NCBI GenBank assembly: GCA_012271225.1
Contig: JAAXGS010000187.1
Span: forward strand, 1-7,217
Direction: 5' to 3'
Source of the DNA: Dehalococcoidia bacterium
GTDB taxonomy: Bacteria; Chloroflexota; Dehalococcoidia; UBA6926
Length of the DNA: 7,217 bases
Shown: one piece after another, positions 5,938-7,217 of the stretch
Layout of the letters: each line of letters starts with the position of its first letter
Position numbering within the stretch: the stretch's first letter is position 1
The notes under the pieces: generated by a model
What the model was told of the DNA's origin: nothing
Database searches by the model: none
What the model saw: only the letters and a program-made list of their open reading frames with translations
Made by a program: the position numbers and the translations under genes

Positions 5938-7217
5938 TCAGGTGTTGAGACCCTCATCCCCCACTGAACGAAAAATATACTGCCCGTCTCCCGGAGATGC
6001 CACAACCCGCCCGTTCAGGGAGACGGTGCGGCCCCTCAACAGCGTGCGGACCGGCCAGCCGGTCAGCGTCATACCCTCATAGATGGAGTAGTCGGCGCGC
6101 CCCTGCAGGGCGGACGCGGTCACCGTGCGCGCCTCATTCAAATCGACAATGGCGATGTCCGCGTCCGCGCCCACCTGCAAAGAGCCCTTGCGCGGCCACA
6201 TCCTGAAAATGCGCGCGGGATTTTCCGCCGTGACCTCCGCCACGCGCGCCAGCGGCAGGCCGCGCGCACGCACGCCCTCACTCAGCATGACGGGCAGGAT
6301 CATCGGCATGTTCGGCTGTCCCGGCGACGCGCTCCAGATGGTGCCCTGCTTGCGATCAGCCAGCCTGGCCGCGTGGTCGGAGCCAATCGTGTCCATCGTG
6401 CCGTCCGCGATGGCCTGCCAGAGCGCCTCCCGATCCTCCGGCGCGCGCAGCGGGGGATTCTGCTTGCCGAGCGTGCCAACGGGCGATTCATAGGTGTGGG
6501 AGAGGTAGTGCGGGCAGGTTTCAAGGTGAACCGCGCCCCCGTCCCGTCTGAACGCCCGCGCGGCCTCCAGAGTCTGCCCCGTGGACGTGTGGACGACGTA
6601 CGGCGTGGAGCCGGTCTCGCGGCCAAACAGCATTGTGCGGACGGCCGCCTCCGCCTCCGTAAAGGGCGGGCGGGATTCATGCCACGCCCGGAGATCGTCT
6701 CGCCCGGACTCCTCAAGCCGTTTCCGAATCGCCCAGACGACCTCTATGTTCTCCGTGTGCACGCAGAGCACGGCGCCCGGACGCCCGCCAAGCCTTTCCA
6801 GCACCTCATACATCAGGCCGTCATCGATGGGCGGCAGCCCGATGTAGGCGCCCTCCTCTCCGCGAAAACTCATGAAGAACTTGAAGCTTGTGATGCCGAA
6901 CTCATCGATGTATCGATCCATCTCCGCCATCTGCTCACGCGTGGAGATAACGGCGTGCAGTCCGTAGTCGATGAGGCTCTGCGCGTCGCCCCACTCGCGG
7001 TACTGCCGGTACTCGGCCTCGTACGGGTCATTCGACATGAGAAAGTGCAGGATTGTGGTGATGCCGTGGAGCGCGGCGACGCGGGTCTCCGTCTCAAACG
7101 CCGTCGCCGGGTCGCCAAGGTTGAGGTGGGTATGGGGATCGATGACGCCGGGCAGGACGACAAGACCGGTCGCATCGATGATCTCCGCCGCGTCCGCCGC
7201 GGCGCCCGGCTGCAGAT
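5938..7217 (-). CDS. Hydantoinase/dihydropyrimidinase-family cyclic amidohydrolase, 5' end cut by window edge
   Basis: 425 residues are visible, from the first full codon at 7215; the family is usually about 460-480, so perhaps 50 N-terminal residues are missing. ATG 7038 is internal, since the conserved sequence upstream is in frame. Numbering from the first visible residue, the binuclear metal site looks complete: H28 and H30 in GVIDPHTHL, the Lys expected to be carbamylated (K112, TSFKFFMSF), H153 in VHTEN, H209 in VVHTSTG, and D280 in TIGSDHA. WHESRPPFTEAEA, ETCPHYL and PPLRAP are typical of the dihydropyrimidinase/hydantoinase/allantoinase group, which hydrolyses cyclic amide bonds in rings such as dihydropyrimidines, hydantoins or allantoin. 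The position five after the catalytic Lys is Phe117, where classical hydantoinases have a substrate-binding Tyr, so the substrate may differ. The stop lies 13 nt before the CoA-transferase start, indicating one operon. Allantoinase or a new specificity is possible. Confidence 0.9.
   Translation of the reverse strand, partial: LQPGAAADAAEIIDATGLVVLPGVIDPHTHLNLGDPATAFETETRVAALHGITTILHFLMSNDPYEAEYRQYREWGDAQSLIDYGLHAVISTREQMAEMDRYIDEFGITSFKFFMSFRGEEGAYIGLPPIDDGLMYEVLERLGGRPGAVLCVHTENIEVVWAIRKRLEESGRDDLRAWHESRPPFTEAEAAVRTMLFGRETGSTPYVVHTSTGQTLEAARAFRRDGGAVHLETCPHYLSHTYESPVGTLGKQNPPLRAPEDREALWQAIADGTMDTIGSDHAARLADRKQGTIWSASPGQPNMPMILPVMLSEGVRARGLPLARVAEVTAENPARIFRMWPRKGSLQVGADADIAIVDLNEARTVTASALQGRADYSIYEGMTLTGWPVRTLLRGRTVSLNGRVVASPGDGQYIFRSVGDEGLNT

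Noticed and set aside
5925..6005. Longer CoA-transferase N-terminus starting at 6005
   Set aside because: It would overlap the conserved end of the amidohydrolase gene and lacks a ribosome binding site; GAGGGGAGGG marks ATG 5924 and the family sequence begins there.
5938..7038. Amidohydrolase starting at ATG 7038
   Set aside because: In-frame upstream sequence encodes the essential metal-binding GVIDPHTHL motif, so this ATG is internal and the true start lies beyond the right edge.
1..7217. CRISPR arrays, tRNA or rRNA genes, insertion sequences
   Set aside because: No regularly spaced repeats, no tRNA-like cloverleaf, no rRNA-like sequence and no transposase or terminal inverted repeats were seen; nearly all of the window is covered by five protein genes.

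Overview
This is a GC-rich bacterial window in which all five genes lie on the minus strand, so transcription runs right to left. Two genes are cut by the window edges. The host cannot be named with certainty. High GC, very strong purine-rich ribosome binding sites, an ~800-residue tandem CaiB/BaiF protein and a Gram-positive-type GAAC-N4-GTTC SOS box together suggest Chloroflexota (Dehalococcoidia/SAR202-like) or an actinobacterium. That placement is inference.

Right half, a catabolic cluster (7217 down to 2657): (i) a hydantoinase/dihydropyrimidinase-family cyclic amidohydrolase, missing only its extreme N-terminus; (ii) 13 nt later, a tandem-domain class III (CaiB/BaiF) CoA-transferase whose second half has the catalytic Asp while the first half appears to have lost it; (iii) 31 nt later, a DUF429 protein with a predicted RNase H-like fold. 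The tight spacing suggests one operon. The first two look like ring-opening and CoA-transfer steps of an unidentified small-molecule pathway.

Left half, a DNA-maintenance cluster (2656 down to 1): a 151-nt intergenic region carries a sigma70-like promoter (TTGTCA, 17 nt, TAGTAT). A perfect GAAC-N4-GTTC palindrome overlaps its expected transcription start. This promoter drives a radical SAM protein of the 'putative DNA modification/repair' family (TIGR03916-like), with a CX3CX2C cluster motif, a helix-hairpin-helix, and an unusual C-terminal tail bearing a sliding-clamp-like peptide and three cysteines. After 82 nt comes a PD-(D/E)XK nuclease-like protein that runs off the left edge. It starts inside the window at 1130 and is open to the edge.

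The most interesting unit is this left cluster: a candidate SOS-controlled radical SAM enzyme next to a nuclease, without its usual UDG-linked partner gene in view. The nuclease region is clearly less GC-rich (about 51% in sampled lines of its distal half) than the catabolic genes (about 68% in a sampled line), which hints at separate ancestry.
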